Part shown: piece by piece, positions 45,351 through 56,271 of the stretch
Layout of the letters: each line of letters begins with the position of its first letter
Position numbering within the stretch: position 1 is the first letter of the stretch
DNA from: Candolleomyces eurysporus
Lineage: Eukaryota; Basidiomycota; Agaricomycetes; Agaricales; Psathyrellaceae
DNA: 64,000 nt
Assembly: GCA_027579435.1 (NCBI GenBank)
Contig: JANBPK010001472.1
Span: forward strand, 62,001-126,000
Reading direction: 5' to 3'
Notes under the pieces: model-generated
What the model was told of the DNA's origin: nothing
Seen by the model: the letters and a program-made list of their open reading frames with translations, nothing else
Databases searched by the model: none
Made by a program: the position numbers and the translations under genes

Positions 45351-45730
45351 TACAAATGAACAGCTAGGTGTGAGCAATCCACTTCATTCAGCGGATGCAC
45401 GCGAACTGACACTGTGACGGTGAGAGAATTTCTGTGGTCGGCTGTGATTAAATATGGGTTTGGCGGTGGGTATCATACATTCTATTCCAAATGCCAAAGG
45501 CGATGAGGCATATGGTGATTGGACGCTCCTCTGCGCAGGTTTGCGCAACGTATGAGAGAATTCGGTGCTTTATTCCCAATCCTCTCCTTCGCAGAGCCCA
45601 TGCTATTAATTACTACCAACTCAGTTGAAAGAAATACGGTGATGTCGTCTCTGCGTCACTATTTCTCAGTCGGTGATACGCTTGGATCGAGGGAAAGGAA
45701 GAAAGAGCTCACAGCATGACAGAAGGGCCT

Positions 45731-46731
45731 TTATCGAGGTAAAGATCGCGTTGCACTGAGAGAATGCTCCCAAAACGCCTGTCGATCAGACTCGGCATAT
45801 GAAACATTCCGAGGCCCAACGTTATCTGCGACCGTATTCCGTTGATAAAAGCCCCTTTCCCCATTCAACAGCCCATACACCATGTTCTCAGCGCTAACGT
45901 CCACCTTGATATAGAACAGCACTGCGAGCGGTCGAAGCAGTAACATGAGCAACTTGGCAAGCCAAGATGAAACTGCACTTGGCCGATTGGCCTCGGTGTC
46001 CACCATCCCGGGGAACATGTGAGTAAACGCAATGTCAGGCTCTCGTTCCGCGTACATCTAAAAATAACGTTTTCAATTAACTCCTGGCAAAGTTTGGAAG
46101 GCGATGGGCTTACAGCTAGCATGAGATCCCCATATGATACACCTTGGAACATAGGACCAACTCCGTATCGATGGTACTTCTTCACTCCGAGGTCCTGGAA
46201 GTTGATCTTGGGTCCGACTCCGTGTGCTAAAATCACGAAGACGCCCGCAGCCTGTCCAACGTCCTTCGCAGCCCGAAGGTTCGGAAGTAAATCGTTGGTG
46301 ATAGCGAACTTCCAATAGTATCGAAGTACCAGTTGAGAGTCGAGCCCTTCCTCGGTCTCTTTCCGCTTGCCAAAGAACGCTTTGCCTGACGCGAGGATGA
46401 GGTAATTAATCTTGGGGCATCGTTGGGCGATATCTTGGGCGGCTTGATGGACATTCTTCATCAGCGAAATATCGCAATGGATGAACTCGTAGCCGCAACG
46501 TTCGAGTTCTTGCTTCGAACCGGTTGGCTTTGGAAGGGACGAAAACAGAGCATCCGCCGAGGCCTTGTTCCTTCCTACAACGATGACGTGGATGCGACCA
46601 TCGAGTTGCTCCGATAGTCGTCTGGTCATTGCCTTCCCGATTCCGGAGGTACCACCGAAAATGACGACGACGGGGACGTAGAGAGGGCAGTAGCCATCAT
46701 TAGATACTTTGACTAGAGCAAAAGGGGGCAT
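45731..46731 (-). CDS. Short-chain dehydrogenase (SDR), copy 3
   Basis: Exons 46731-46114 and 46057-45731 give 314 residues. It has the GGTSGIGKAMTRRLSEQLDG cofactor region, CDISLMKNV, LILASGKAFFGK and the conserved exon junction at VSYGDLMLA. The frame is closed just upstream of MPPFALVK, which fixes this start for all three copies. It is intact, although the neighbouring F-box gene of this unit has collapsed. The SDR is thus the only gene kept whole in all three units. Confidence 0.87.
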
Positions 46732-47484
46732 GATCGAAGCGATGAGGGAAACGAGTGGCGATACGAAAGACCTTATACCTGGCTCACTTGCCGCTGTACG
46801 CGTTGATCACCGGCTGAAATAAAGGGAGCGCGGTCAGGTGTCCCTGAAGTCTCGCAATTCAATGGCGCATTGATGTGGGACTTTGTTCTTGAGCTTTGGG
46901 CCAGCTTCTTCCAGCCATTGCAGAGTAGGCAAATAGCAAGTCCCATTCAATCTCGACCAGTTGCCCGGCCGACGCTCAGAAGACGAGCGAAGCTTCGACT
47001 GACATGAATAGACCTGTGCCAAGTGTAACGATATCGATCATTGCTGTGCAATGCATCAAGGAATGACCTTCAAAATCACCCATCCCTGCCCAAAGTCTTC
47101 TCGAATCCGACTCGGATACTGGCGATGCCTTTGCTCAAGGACATAGCACCTGACCTAAATCTCGAGATTTGGGCTCTGACACCAAGGCCCTGCCATGGAG
47201 ATATGGTTTGAGGGGATAGACATTCTCGATCATCGCGGCAGAAAATGAGCATGCAATGATGGAGTCGCGGCGACGGATAGCCGAGGAAGCAAAGAACGGA
47301 ATCTTTTGTGCTGGCTCGCGTGCCTCAAGTGATTGACAAGCCGAAGTGCATGCCGAGGCCGACGGTTCGAGTCCGGAGCAATGAAAGACTTTCTGCGATG
47401 ACCACCAAGGTATTTTTCACGAAGTAGGGGAGTATCGTCTTGCAACATTTGTGCGCATTCAATGCATAATCATAGTAACTATAG

Positions 47485-47622
47485 CTATAGGAGGTCAAAC
47501 ATGTAGATGACAGCTGGGATCGAGCTTCCAGCAGAAAACTCACCCGAACGCACAGTACTCAGCTGAAGCGACAGAAAGCTATCGTTCATAGTAGCCGAGC
47601 ATTTCTCTGCGGAGGAGGTCAT
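47485..47622 (-). pseudogene. Type A F-box gene reduced to its two ends
   Basis: The first 17 or so codons (MTSSAEKCSATMNDSFLSLQ) run straight into the last 20 or so codons (SGEFSAGSSIPAVIYMFDLL) of a type A gene. The F-box and the whole propeller-like region, about 1.6 kb, are deleted. The remaining reading frame is open, so a short peptide could in principle be made. I expect no function. Confidence 0.75.
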
Positions 47623-47775
47623 GATGGTCAGGTATCGGCTTTGTTGGAGTTGAGATCTAATGCCGTATTTGGTTCCAAAGGGCAAAGGGCCCAACCTTTC
47701 TGGAATTAGGATCCTTGAGTCACGGGCGTATGCACCTTCTATCAGCTGAAGTCAGCGCTGTCCTCTCTTTTGACC

Positions 47776-49424
47776 CTACATAAAGTCAACTACATATACA
47801 TAATCGGCTACATCACCGGATACATACTGGAAAGTACTTTTACCATATAAAACCCTCCCCGAACAGGGACTCATATCACTCACTCTGAAAACACGGTCTG
47901 CATGCACTGGAAGTAGAACAGGCCCCTGGGAATCGGCCCCGGAATCGGTTGGGTTCATGTCCCACCATAGACAAGGCGTAGATCTTCTGCGCCAAAGTAC
48001 GGTGGTCCAAGGATTAACATGAGTTGAAAACGCCCAGTTTACTGGTTCTCCAGGTAGGGTCAAAAGGCGAGTAGACTAGAGAGCGATGCGGGGAAGATCT
48101 TCGATGGACCCTAAATCAAGTTCGTAGCTGGAAACGAAGACAGTGACCCGATCGCCGACCCGTGGATGTGAGAAAACCTTGAATGGGTATTTACTTCGGA
48201 AACTACGGTTATACCAGCATGGCGGAAGACCTAACATCAGATGGATCCTATGTCCAACATCGAAATTTTGGAAAAATGGAAGTCCTCGCGTTTCATTGCT
48301 GGTGAAGAAATCCGACACGTTCGGTACATCGGGCAGGTGTGCTGCACTTTGAAGTTTCGGGATTCGCCATCCGACGATTTCTCCAGAACATTTGAAAACG
48401 ATGACGATATCGTCCAAAGCAGACTATGATGTGAATTGGGACAGAGTGCACAGAACAACAGACTGGACTCACGAGTTTGAGGTCTACTTCATCGGGGTCC
48501 GGTTGAATTGGCCACCACGCACAGTGTTTGGTGACGAAGTTCCAGATAGTTATTCGCCCCTTTGCGGCAATAACTAACCTATTACCGGAAAGTGCATGGG
48601 AAACTTTGTGATGGGCATTATCCCGGGCTTTAGCGAGCAGGCGAAAGGTCGCATGGTCCGGCAGTGGACCCAGCTCATACACTTGAACGCTACGGTGGTG
48701 GGTGAGGGCCATTGAGAACGCCATATAAATTCATGAAGAAAAACGTACAACCAGTCCTCCGTCGAACTCTTGTGTGCGTGCACTGTGAACCTCACACTCT
48801 CAGAACCGTGCGGAATGAGGTCGACAAAGAACCTTGCAGATTTCTGGAGTTCCTCCGCCCGTTCCTCAGCAACAAACGTAGGATTTATCTTCGGTCCCTC
48901 TGCAAATGGCACGCCCAGGTCCCAAAGCTCGATATTCCGGTCTGTACAGGTGAGGAAGTATCGGTCTCCTGGTATCCGCTTCACATCAATCGCCTTCGTT
49001 TGGATTTCCGCTTGATCGTTCAATTTGACTTGTGTCGTTGATGCCACAAGCGGAGTAGAGTCGACCTGCGTGCTCTTCTTCAACCTGCCGTGCCATAGTT
49101 CAGGTCCTAGCACCGCCCGCCGCAAGTGCGCCATGTCCATAGAGTCGATGGGAAAGGAGGGCTCGAATAAGCAATACTCTCGGCATAGAGCGCGGACTCT
49201 TGTCTCCCAGATGCTCCTATCCGATACTACTCCATGTAATACCTTGCATGTCTGTCAAAAATTTGGACGGCTAGGTATGAGCTATCTACTTCATTCGCTA
49301 ATGACTTGCTTACCTGGCTTAGTACTAACAGCTCCTTCGGTGACAGATACGAGCAGATGAGCAATTGAAGCTCAAATGGTAGAGTAGTGAGTGATGGGAA
49401 AATGTTCAAAGTCGTGCAGTCCAT
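47776..49424 (-). pseudogene. F-box protein, type B, with a premature TAG
   Basis: Exons 49424-49314, 49251-48749, 48689-48473 and 48423-47776. The F-box is LTTLPFELQLLICSYLSPKE followed by LLVLSQ. Then come IWETRVRALCREYCLFEPS, MAHLRRAVLGPELW, IPGDRYFLTC, IELWDLGVPF, YELGPLPDHATFRLLAKA, ITIWNFVTKHCAWW and EIVGWRIPKLQ. In exon 4, after DLPRIAL, a TAG at 48076-48078 interrupts. The frame then stays open to the normal end YVYVVDFM at 47776. The truncated copies in units 1 and 2 have CAG there, so one C-to-T change explains the stop. The protein would lose about 100 C-terminal residues. It may be a recent null allele or may still fold partly. Confidence 0.8.
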
Positions 49425-49436
49425 ATCGTGAAGCAC

Positions 49437-50432
49437 TTGATCAGCTTCAGTATGAGAGATCGATAAAGAGTGAACACTTCGTCATATCATAAGGAACCAA
49501 TCTGCCCAGGTGAGCAAACACCGCATTTTGGCCGTTTTCGTACCCCCATTTTCGGCGGCTCTCTTGCGTATATATAAAGATCGGGGGTTTTCGGCACATT
49601 TTCATACGCATCCTGCATCGTACTTTGCTAGTGACTAGCGTCAAAACCCCCGCCAGCCGGAGCCGCTTGGATATCATGGGGCGACCGGGGGCAAGCACGT
49701 TGCGTTGGGCTACGCACCTTCACCCCGTCTGCCCCGGAGATGTACCAAATTTTGGGCCAATCTGTATGCACAAAGATCAGAGATGAGGCGGTTTCGAAGC
49801 CGATTTTCGTCGCATAAAGATCGATGCTTGCTCGGGGGATCAGGTAGTCCGAGCCTATAGCAAGAGGTACCGACACGGAGTTGCCGTATCCAAGGGTTCC
49901 AACCCGAGCTAGTGTCAAACTTCAATTATCCTGTCTCGCCCTAACGGCCAACTCCTAAAGCTGATTTTGAGTGTCTCCTAGATCTTCCGGTGAGCAAGGG
50001 TTCGAGGTCAAAGGAAAATTTTAAACGGTAGTTTTGATTTGTTGGTGTCGACCAGTCGGCAAATCTTATTTGGTAGAGTGCCGCCGGTTCCTTTGGCTTC
50101 AGATTCGAAAAGAAAAAAAATGAGCACATGAATCTCGAACACTAGTGTATTGAGGGATGGGAAGGGCTCAAAGCCATCGTGCGTTACGTAGGCAGACTGA
50201 CATGGAGTATGTGAGAAGATCGATGGACAAGCACTCGTCGGTCCACGGTCAAGCGCAACACTGACATTTAGGTTCGAGTCCCGCGAGGACCACGTATACG
50301 TTCAATATCACTCGAGAACACAGGAGGATTATCTCCATCCCATGGACTAGCGATGAATCTTGTTGAGCGACAGCGGCTCTGAATTGCACCAGATACACCT
50401 GCGGTCATCTCTTCGATATCAAAATTCTAACT
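49437..50432. other. Unassigned region between two F-box genes
   Basis: Begins with the shared GAGAGATCGATAAAGAG motif at 49454. A strong TATATATAAAG lies near 49570 without an obvious plus-strand gene. On the minus strand a frame of about 96 codons (49628-49918, with SSLIFVHTDWPKIWYISGAD) is open, but I recognise no family. Near 50272 a GGTTCGAGTCC tRNA B-box-like sequence occurs without a foldable tRNA. Confidence 0.35.
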
Positions 50433-52177
50433 CTACACAAAATCAACTATAAACACACAATTCGGTAAGGTCTCACGGTAACGAAGGCCGTTCTCGGTGT
50501 ACATTATCCTCCCTGAGCAAGGACTCATATCACTGATCTGGAGAATGTGTTCTGGATCTGGCAATGGAATCGTGACGGCTTCCTCGGGTTGGCAATCGCT
50601 AGTCGCTGCATTGGTTCCTGGGTCAATTACGGTTATATGCGAATGCGCTGGAGTAAGGCAAAAAGCAGGTGTGGCGCCGCTGCGTAAGAGTAAGGTCGTC
50701 CAAGGGTTGACGCGGCTAGAAAGTCGGAGGGGTGGAGTCAGAGGGACGGGGGGGGAGAGTGAAGAGGCGAGCTGAGAGGAGAGTAACGCAGGAGCCGCCA
50801 TGATCGATGGGTTGTAAATCGAGTTCATAGCTGTGAACACGAAAAAATTCTACCTCGGAGCCCATCCGTTTCGTTACGAAGTCAAAACGGTATTTACTTC
50901 GGAAAGTGCGGTTGTACCAGCGTGAATGAAGATTTATACGAAGGTCTGGGTCGAGCTTAACGTTGAGTTTGATGTCAAAATCTGGAAGTTGTGATTCGAT
51001 CTCGTTGTTTGCAAAGAGTTCCAAATACGTGGGTACTTCGGGGAGGTTGTCCGCCTTTCGAAGTGGTGGGATTCGCCACCCCATGATTCTGCCGGTGTCT
51101 TTATGGAAGAGGATGAGATCGTCTAGTGGAACAAGTTTCTGTCAAGGATGTGTCCGTTGAGCGTTTTAGTAACATGCAATGATGAACTGGAGGATAATAC
51201 GCACTTGGCGAAAGTCCTCTACATCATCCAACAATAAAGACCACCAGGCGTGGTGTCCGGTGACGAAGTCCCAAACGGCTACTCTGTCTATTTTGACGAA
51301 GACTAGCCGATTCCCGCAAAGGAGGTGAGTCATTCTGGATAAGGTACGATCCCGCATCCTTGCCAGCTGCCTGAACGTCGTTGCATGGCCAGGCATTGGT
51401 CCCAACTCATAAACACAAAAGCTGCGATCGTACATCACCGGGATTAACACTCCTTGAAGCCGAAACAGAAGGAGCCACCCACAAATGGTGTTGCGTTGGA
51501 TTATTTCGCGTCACCACAACAAACCTCACACTATCAGATCCATGCGGTTGGAGATCGTGCATCCATTGAAAGATATAGCCATCCTCCGGGCGTAACTCCG
51601 CTACGAACGTAGGATTCATCTTTGTCCTCCATCCCTCTGAGAACGGCACTCCCAAATCCCACAGTTCAATATTCCAACTTGTTTGAACGAGGACGTACCG
51701 ATCTCCCGGAATACGCTTGACAGAGACGCCCGCCCTTTCCACATCTTGGAATTTCAGATTGACTTGTTTTATCGAAGCAACGAGCGGGGAAGGGTCGACC
51801 CCCTCCCTCTTCATTACTCTTCCGTACCACAGAGTTGGTCCTAGTGCAGCGCGTCGCAGATGTACCATGTTCATAGAGGCGATGGGGAAGGATGGCTCGA
51901 ATAAGCTGTATTCCCTACACACGGAGCGAAGCGCCGTCTCCCAAACGGTCCTTTCTGACACTATCTCATATAATAGTTTACATGTCTGCAAAAAGATTGG
52001 TCGAATTGTAACCTTTCTTACTTGTCTAAGAGGTTGATTACTACTTGCCTGGCTCAATGCCAAGAGGTCCCTCGGCGTCGCCGCTAGCTCTAGCACGATG
52101 AGATGAAGCTGAAGCTCAGTCGGTAGCGTCATAAGAGACGGTGAAGGCGCCGCGCTCGGAATTGTGTCAAACTTCAT
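50433..52177 (-). CDS. F-box protein, type C, copy 2 (one-base frameshift)
   Basis: Exons 52177-52049, 51985-51483, 51421-51205 and 51138-50433. It is close to the gene at 37262: MTLPTELQLHLIVLELAATP, TVWETALRSVCREYSLFEPS, IPGDRYVLVQ, IELWDLGVPF, YELGPMPGHATTFRQLARM, VAVWDFVTGHHAWW and IMGWRIPPLRK. Intron 1 again uses a GC donor. In exon 4 a run of eight G on the plus strand (50748-50755) adds one base relative to the paralogue. After it the conserved end (VNPWTTLLLRSGATPAFCLT to NCVFIVDFV) is in the other frame. A homopolymer miscall is the simplest explanation. A real frameshift would remove about 110 residues. Confidence 0.8.
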
Positions 52178-53876
52178 ACTAGGGTGCTGGTTGTTGCCTT
52201 TGAGCCCGAGCGTAGAGCAATGCTAATGGGAGAGATCGATAAAGAGCAATGATCTAAGAATCGATTCCGAATGGGGTTGCACCCGTCTCAACGCGAGGGT
52301 TCGAGTCCGGACTCCGTCGGATATCGACTTACTTGCCTTCATCTCCTAAGTCCGTTAATTCTGTCGGGTTACCGCTCTCTCTGAGAACTGTAAATCTGCC
52401 ACGCGAGAACCGTGTATATTCAAAACACGCTAGCCAGACATTCTCTCTATGCTGGCCGAATCATTATGACTCGGCATTAGTGAGAACGTTCCTCACGGGT
52501 ATGTATCACCGGGTAAACGAGATGTACGTGCACAGTTCCAAGATTCAGAGCCATTTTGATGAGTGCATTACGACCAATGAAACTCGGGAGGGAGGCGAGG
52601 TTGAATGTCTTCGTGGAAGACGTCGGTGATGATGTGAATGTTCCTCACCATAGCCAGCTGCCAGTGTTCAATCAAGCTCGATGGCATTGGCAATGGTGAC
52701 GGCAGAAGAAGTGTTGCCGTCGTGTAGCGCCGAAGAGGATCAATATTTATCGAGGCAACACATAGCCTGCAAGATGAGTATGTGACACCCATGAGAAGGG
52801 AAGATGGATGGAAGTCCATTGGGAGCGCCGCGTCGAATAAATCATGATATGTGTCTCGTTATCTATCAAAGGTCCAGATGTATTGATCCCGTTATAATCA
52901 TGATAGAAAGCAGGCCGTGGCAAGCCGTGATATGTGGCGAGCGAGCAGGAGTCCAAGGAAAATCTTATTGGAAGGTTCTGATTTGTTGACTTGACGAGGA
53001 TGCAGTTGAATCAGATCGTGGACCGTGAGTTGAGCTCTGTAGGCTCTTCGGCGCGCACCCACACACTCAAAGAGAAGTGTTCTCGAAGGAAGCGGCACAT
53101 GCAGCATAGGAGTGAGATGATCTGTGCGCTATCGAAGCTGTTGGTCGACAAGCAAGGAACACGTCGAGCGTCTAACCAAAGACAGGAACAAGACATCGAC
53201 CTCAATTTGATATCTCCCTCGGAGCACACCCACAGGGAGCATTCTACAGTTACGCAGCATACCGACAGAGTGGCATGTATGTAACGACCAGAACACGAAG
53301 CTCTCGATTTTCCTTTAAAGATTACAAGGAACGCTCGATATTACGAACCCGCATGAGATTTATGGAGCGAGGAACCGACGGAGAGGGGCGGCGTAAGCGG
53401 CGTTTTGACCTATTTCGTTCCCTCGAGAACCTTGGGACCTTGAATCGATACGGGGCAACGACGGACATACGTGGAAAGCCTGGCAGGAGATCCACGGGTG
53501 GCCACTTGGCTCTGGGTCATGAGATGGGCAGGAATAAAGGGTGATCCCAATTCGTCGATAAACTAATGGACGAAAGCGGAAGGCGGCTCTGAGATTGCGA
53601 TTCTTTGATGGCATTCATTTTGAGTTGGGCACCTGAGCGATGCCTGTAAACGTGGCCGAAGGCGTCTTTTTTTGAAAGGGGACGGTCGTTTCTCCTCCTC
53701 CTGTGGACCTGTCGAGGGCATGGACCGACGCGCAAAGGTCGAGTCTGAGGATCTGCTGACGGCAGGAGGACAAGGATCGACCGTGAGTTCGGGGACGGGC
53801 GAGGGAAGACCGGAAATGGATAAGGGTCGGGCCGAAAGTAGAATAAGCACCCGATTTAGGAGGGGTTGATGGGAAA
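52178..53876. other. Gene-poor stretch
   Basis: About 1.7 kb with no frame that resembles a known protein and no splice-supported gene. It starts with the shared F-box flank motif at 52230. A B-box-like GGTTCGAGTCC near 52308 lacks a tRNA fold. Confidence 0.4.
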
Positions 53877-53882
53877 TATAAA
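53877..53882 (+). promoter_or_regulatory. TATA box of the HMG-box gene
   Basis: TATAAA within AAATATAAAGATAGG, 125 bp upstream of the ATG at 54002. An N at 53967 beside seven T lies in the 5' leader. Confidence 0.5.
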
Positions 53883-54001
53883 GATAGGGAGTGCAGTTGT
53901 GATGCCTGACCTGGTGCCAATCCAGTCATTCCTCGCCGCTCTCGCTCGCTTCATCCTCCATAGTACNTTTTTTTATTATTCGTTACTAATACTGCCCGGA
54001 A

Positions 54002-56271
54002 ATGCCAGCCCTCAGAGGTGTCGCCGCAATGTCGCCGCGCACTAGACGACGATCCTCCGTGTTCGCGCCCGCCAAAGCAGGCGTATACGGTGTCCCCACC
54101 CCCGCCGCCCCAGTAGCAAGTCTGGCCCACCATCTTCCTCCTCGACCGATCAGCTTTGCCCCCAATGTCACCCCGGTCACGTTCAACGAGTCGTCAGATT
54201 CGTCTTCGCCCTCGACGCCCGAGCCTCTGTCGCCCAACTCGCAGCCCAAGCTGTTCCCTCCCTCAGAAATCCCCGCACCACCTCCAACGAGGAAGCGCTG
54301 TCCTCCTGGCAAGCGTCGGTCGCAGGGATACATCCCCCGGCCGCCGAACGCATTCATGCTCTTTAGGGCCGACTTTGTGCGGCAGAAGCATGTCCCTGGC
54401 TCTATCGAGACGAACCACGGCAGTCTGTCAAAGATCATCGGTGAGTAGCACCGCCTGCGTTGCATCGTCCAGCTGCGTGCCTCTGTTCGTTGAACATTGC
54501 TTCCTGGATGGTCCGATTCTTCGATATGTGTCGTCTTATCTCATCGTTCTGATGGAATGGTCTGGGGTCTGGTGATGTCGGCGTTCTGTTCGGCGTTTTC
54601 GCATCGCCTGCTGCCGTTCGCCGCCTTGCCCCGTTTGATTTAATTGTCTTCCAATTGTCGGAGCGGGAACTTTATCGCTAATCACATTTCCGTGCCTCTC
54701 CAGGGAACTGCTGGCGCTCTCTCCCCCTGGACGAAAAACGTGTCTGGGAGCAGAAGGCCAAGCACGAAAAGGCCGCTCACAAAATCCAATATCCGAACTA
54801 CCGCTTCCGACCTGTGCACAACAAGAACAAGAAGAAGATCGGCACCAACGGCGATGCGGACAACTCCAAGGGCTCGTCTACCCCCGGTATTGGCTCCACT
54901 GCGGACAGGAAGGACAAACCCCAGCCTTCGTTTGAGGAAGAAATCCGGTGTGAAGAAGTGACCGCACTGCTTTTGGAAGGAAAGAAGGGCGAGGAGCTGG
55001 CTCTGGCGCTGAAGGATCTGGAGACGCGGAGGAAGATGATGGACAAGTTCAACAACTCGATCGACCCCACCGCTTTCGCAAGGAGCGAAACTCCCTCGAC
55101 GGCTCAAAGCAACGCCAGCCTTCCGTTTGGCGTCGTCAGCGCCCCCCAACCCACTTATCCCTCCATGCTCTTTGCCAGCAACTCGACCCCGCTTTACCTC
55201 CATCGCCGCTCGTCGTCCGTCCCTCTCCCACCTACCAATTTTGATTGGAATGGGGATTACTACATGGACTCGGCCGCGCCTCAGGCCTACGGGTACGCCA
55301 ACGACGATACCAACATCGACTCTTCCAGTGCAGGCATCGCCCTTCCCTCCGTCCCCTTCCTCCCACCGCCCTCTTCTGGTGGCCTCACAGGTTCATCCTC
55401 CTCATCTTTCCGCCCTCCCTCCCCCCTCTCTGGTGGCTTGCTCTCCAAGCAACAACGAATGATGTACGGACACCGCCGCTCTTCTTCTGCTGGAGCTGCT
55501 TTCGGTGGCATCCAGCGCTCTTGGGCCGGGTTCGGTGACGCTGGCAACTTCAACTCGGCGTTTGGCTGGGGAATCGATAGCACGGGCGCTGTGCCCGAGT
55601 TGCAGACGGACGATAGCGCCCTTCCTGATGTCGACCTCAGCTTGTTCGATCCGTCGTTCCTTAGCGGCGCGTCCTTGCACCAACATCAGCATCAACGCCA
55701 ACACCAGACAGAGGTGGATCTTGCGCCTACCGCGACGACGCCCCCTGCGCCTGTCGGGCTTTCCGTTGAGGACCAGACTGCGACGAACAGTACGACGCCT
55801 GCTGGCGCTTTCAACGTCCTCGATTTGTATAACGGATTGCCGCCGCCTGGCGGTGCCCCGCAAGAGGCGTTGGGACCGTTGGATACGACTGGCCTCAACC
55901 TGGGTGGTATGCACGCGCAGATGGTCTCCCCCGTTGACTCTACTGCCTCGTCGAACTGGAACCCGGCCGCTCCTCAGCACATCCCTGCCCATATGCAGCA
56001 TCACCAGCACCACCGCTCGCAGTCCTCGCAGGACTCGATCCATACCATGGCCGCTGCGGCTGCGCAGTACGATCATGCGACACAGCAGAACGTAAACGTG
56101 GTTGGTGCGGGCCAGTATGAGCAGATGTACTTGGCGGAGCAGGAGCAGCATCAGCATTCGTATGGGGTGTATGAGGATCCCAATGCGGGAGCGTACGATA
56201 TGAGTGCGTATGTGAATGTGGGTGCGGGCGCGGTTTACGGTGCGGGTGGGCAGACGTATGTCGAGTGTTAG
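54002..56271 (+). CDS. HMG-box transcription factor, Ste11/Prf1-like
   Basis: Two exons, 54002-54440 and 54704-56271, give 668 residues. The HMG box spans roughly residues 112-185 (YIPRPPNAFMLFRADFVRQK, then LSKIIGNCWRSLPLDEKRVW and AHKIQYPNYRFRP) and is split by the intron after KIIG, as is common for this class. The N-terminus is Ser/Pro-rich. A basic NLS-like KKK lies just after the box. The long C-terminus is rich in Ser, Gly, His and Gln (HQHQHQRQHQ near 55685, HMQHHQHHRSQ near 55995), typical of an activation domain. MATA_HMG/Ste11-type factors bind pheromone-response-like elements and control mating or fruiting in basidiomycetes. The exact target here is not known. The reading frame is intact. 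Confidence 0.88.

Larger units (their letters stand above)
45398..48075. repeat. Partial duplication, unit 3
   Basis: Shares SDR copy 3, its flanks, the ends of the type A F-box gene and the 3' part of type B with units 1 and 2. It begins inside the sequence found at 31541 and 39561 (GATGCACGCGAACTGACACT in this unit). Unlike the other units it runs on into a full-length type B gene, so unit 3 may preserve the ancestral order SDR, type A, type B. Confidence 0.7.

Noticed and set aside
50260..50300. Possible tRNA gene (GGTTCGAGTCC B-box, also at about 52308)
   Set aside because: The flanking bases do not form a 5-bp T stem or an acceptor stem, and no matching 5' half is visible.
53986..54465. 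159-codon minus-strand frame over exon 1 of the HMG-box gene
   Set aside because: Antisense shadow of a GC-rich coding exon, with no homology.
55402..56157. 251-codon minus-strand frame opposite the HMG-box gene
   Set aside because: The plus-strand protein is continuous and carries the HMG box. The antisense frame is an effect of composition (Gln/His/Ser codons).
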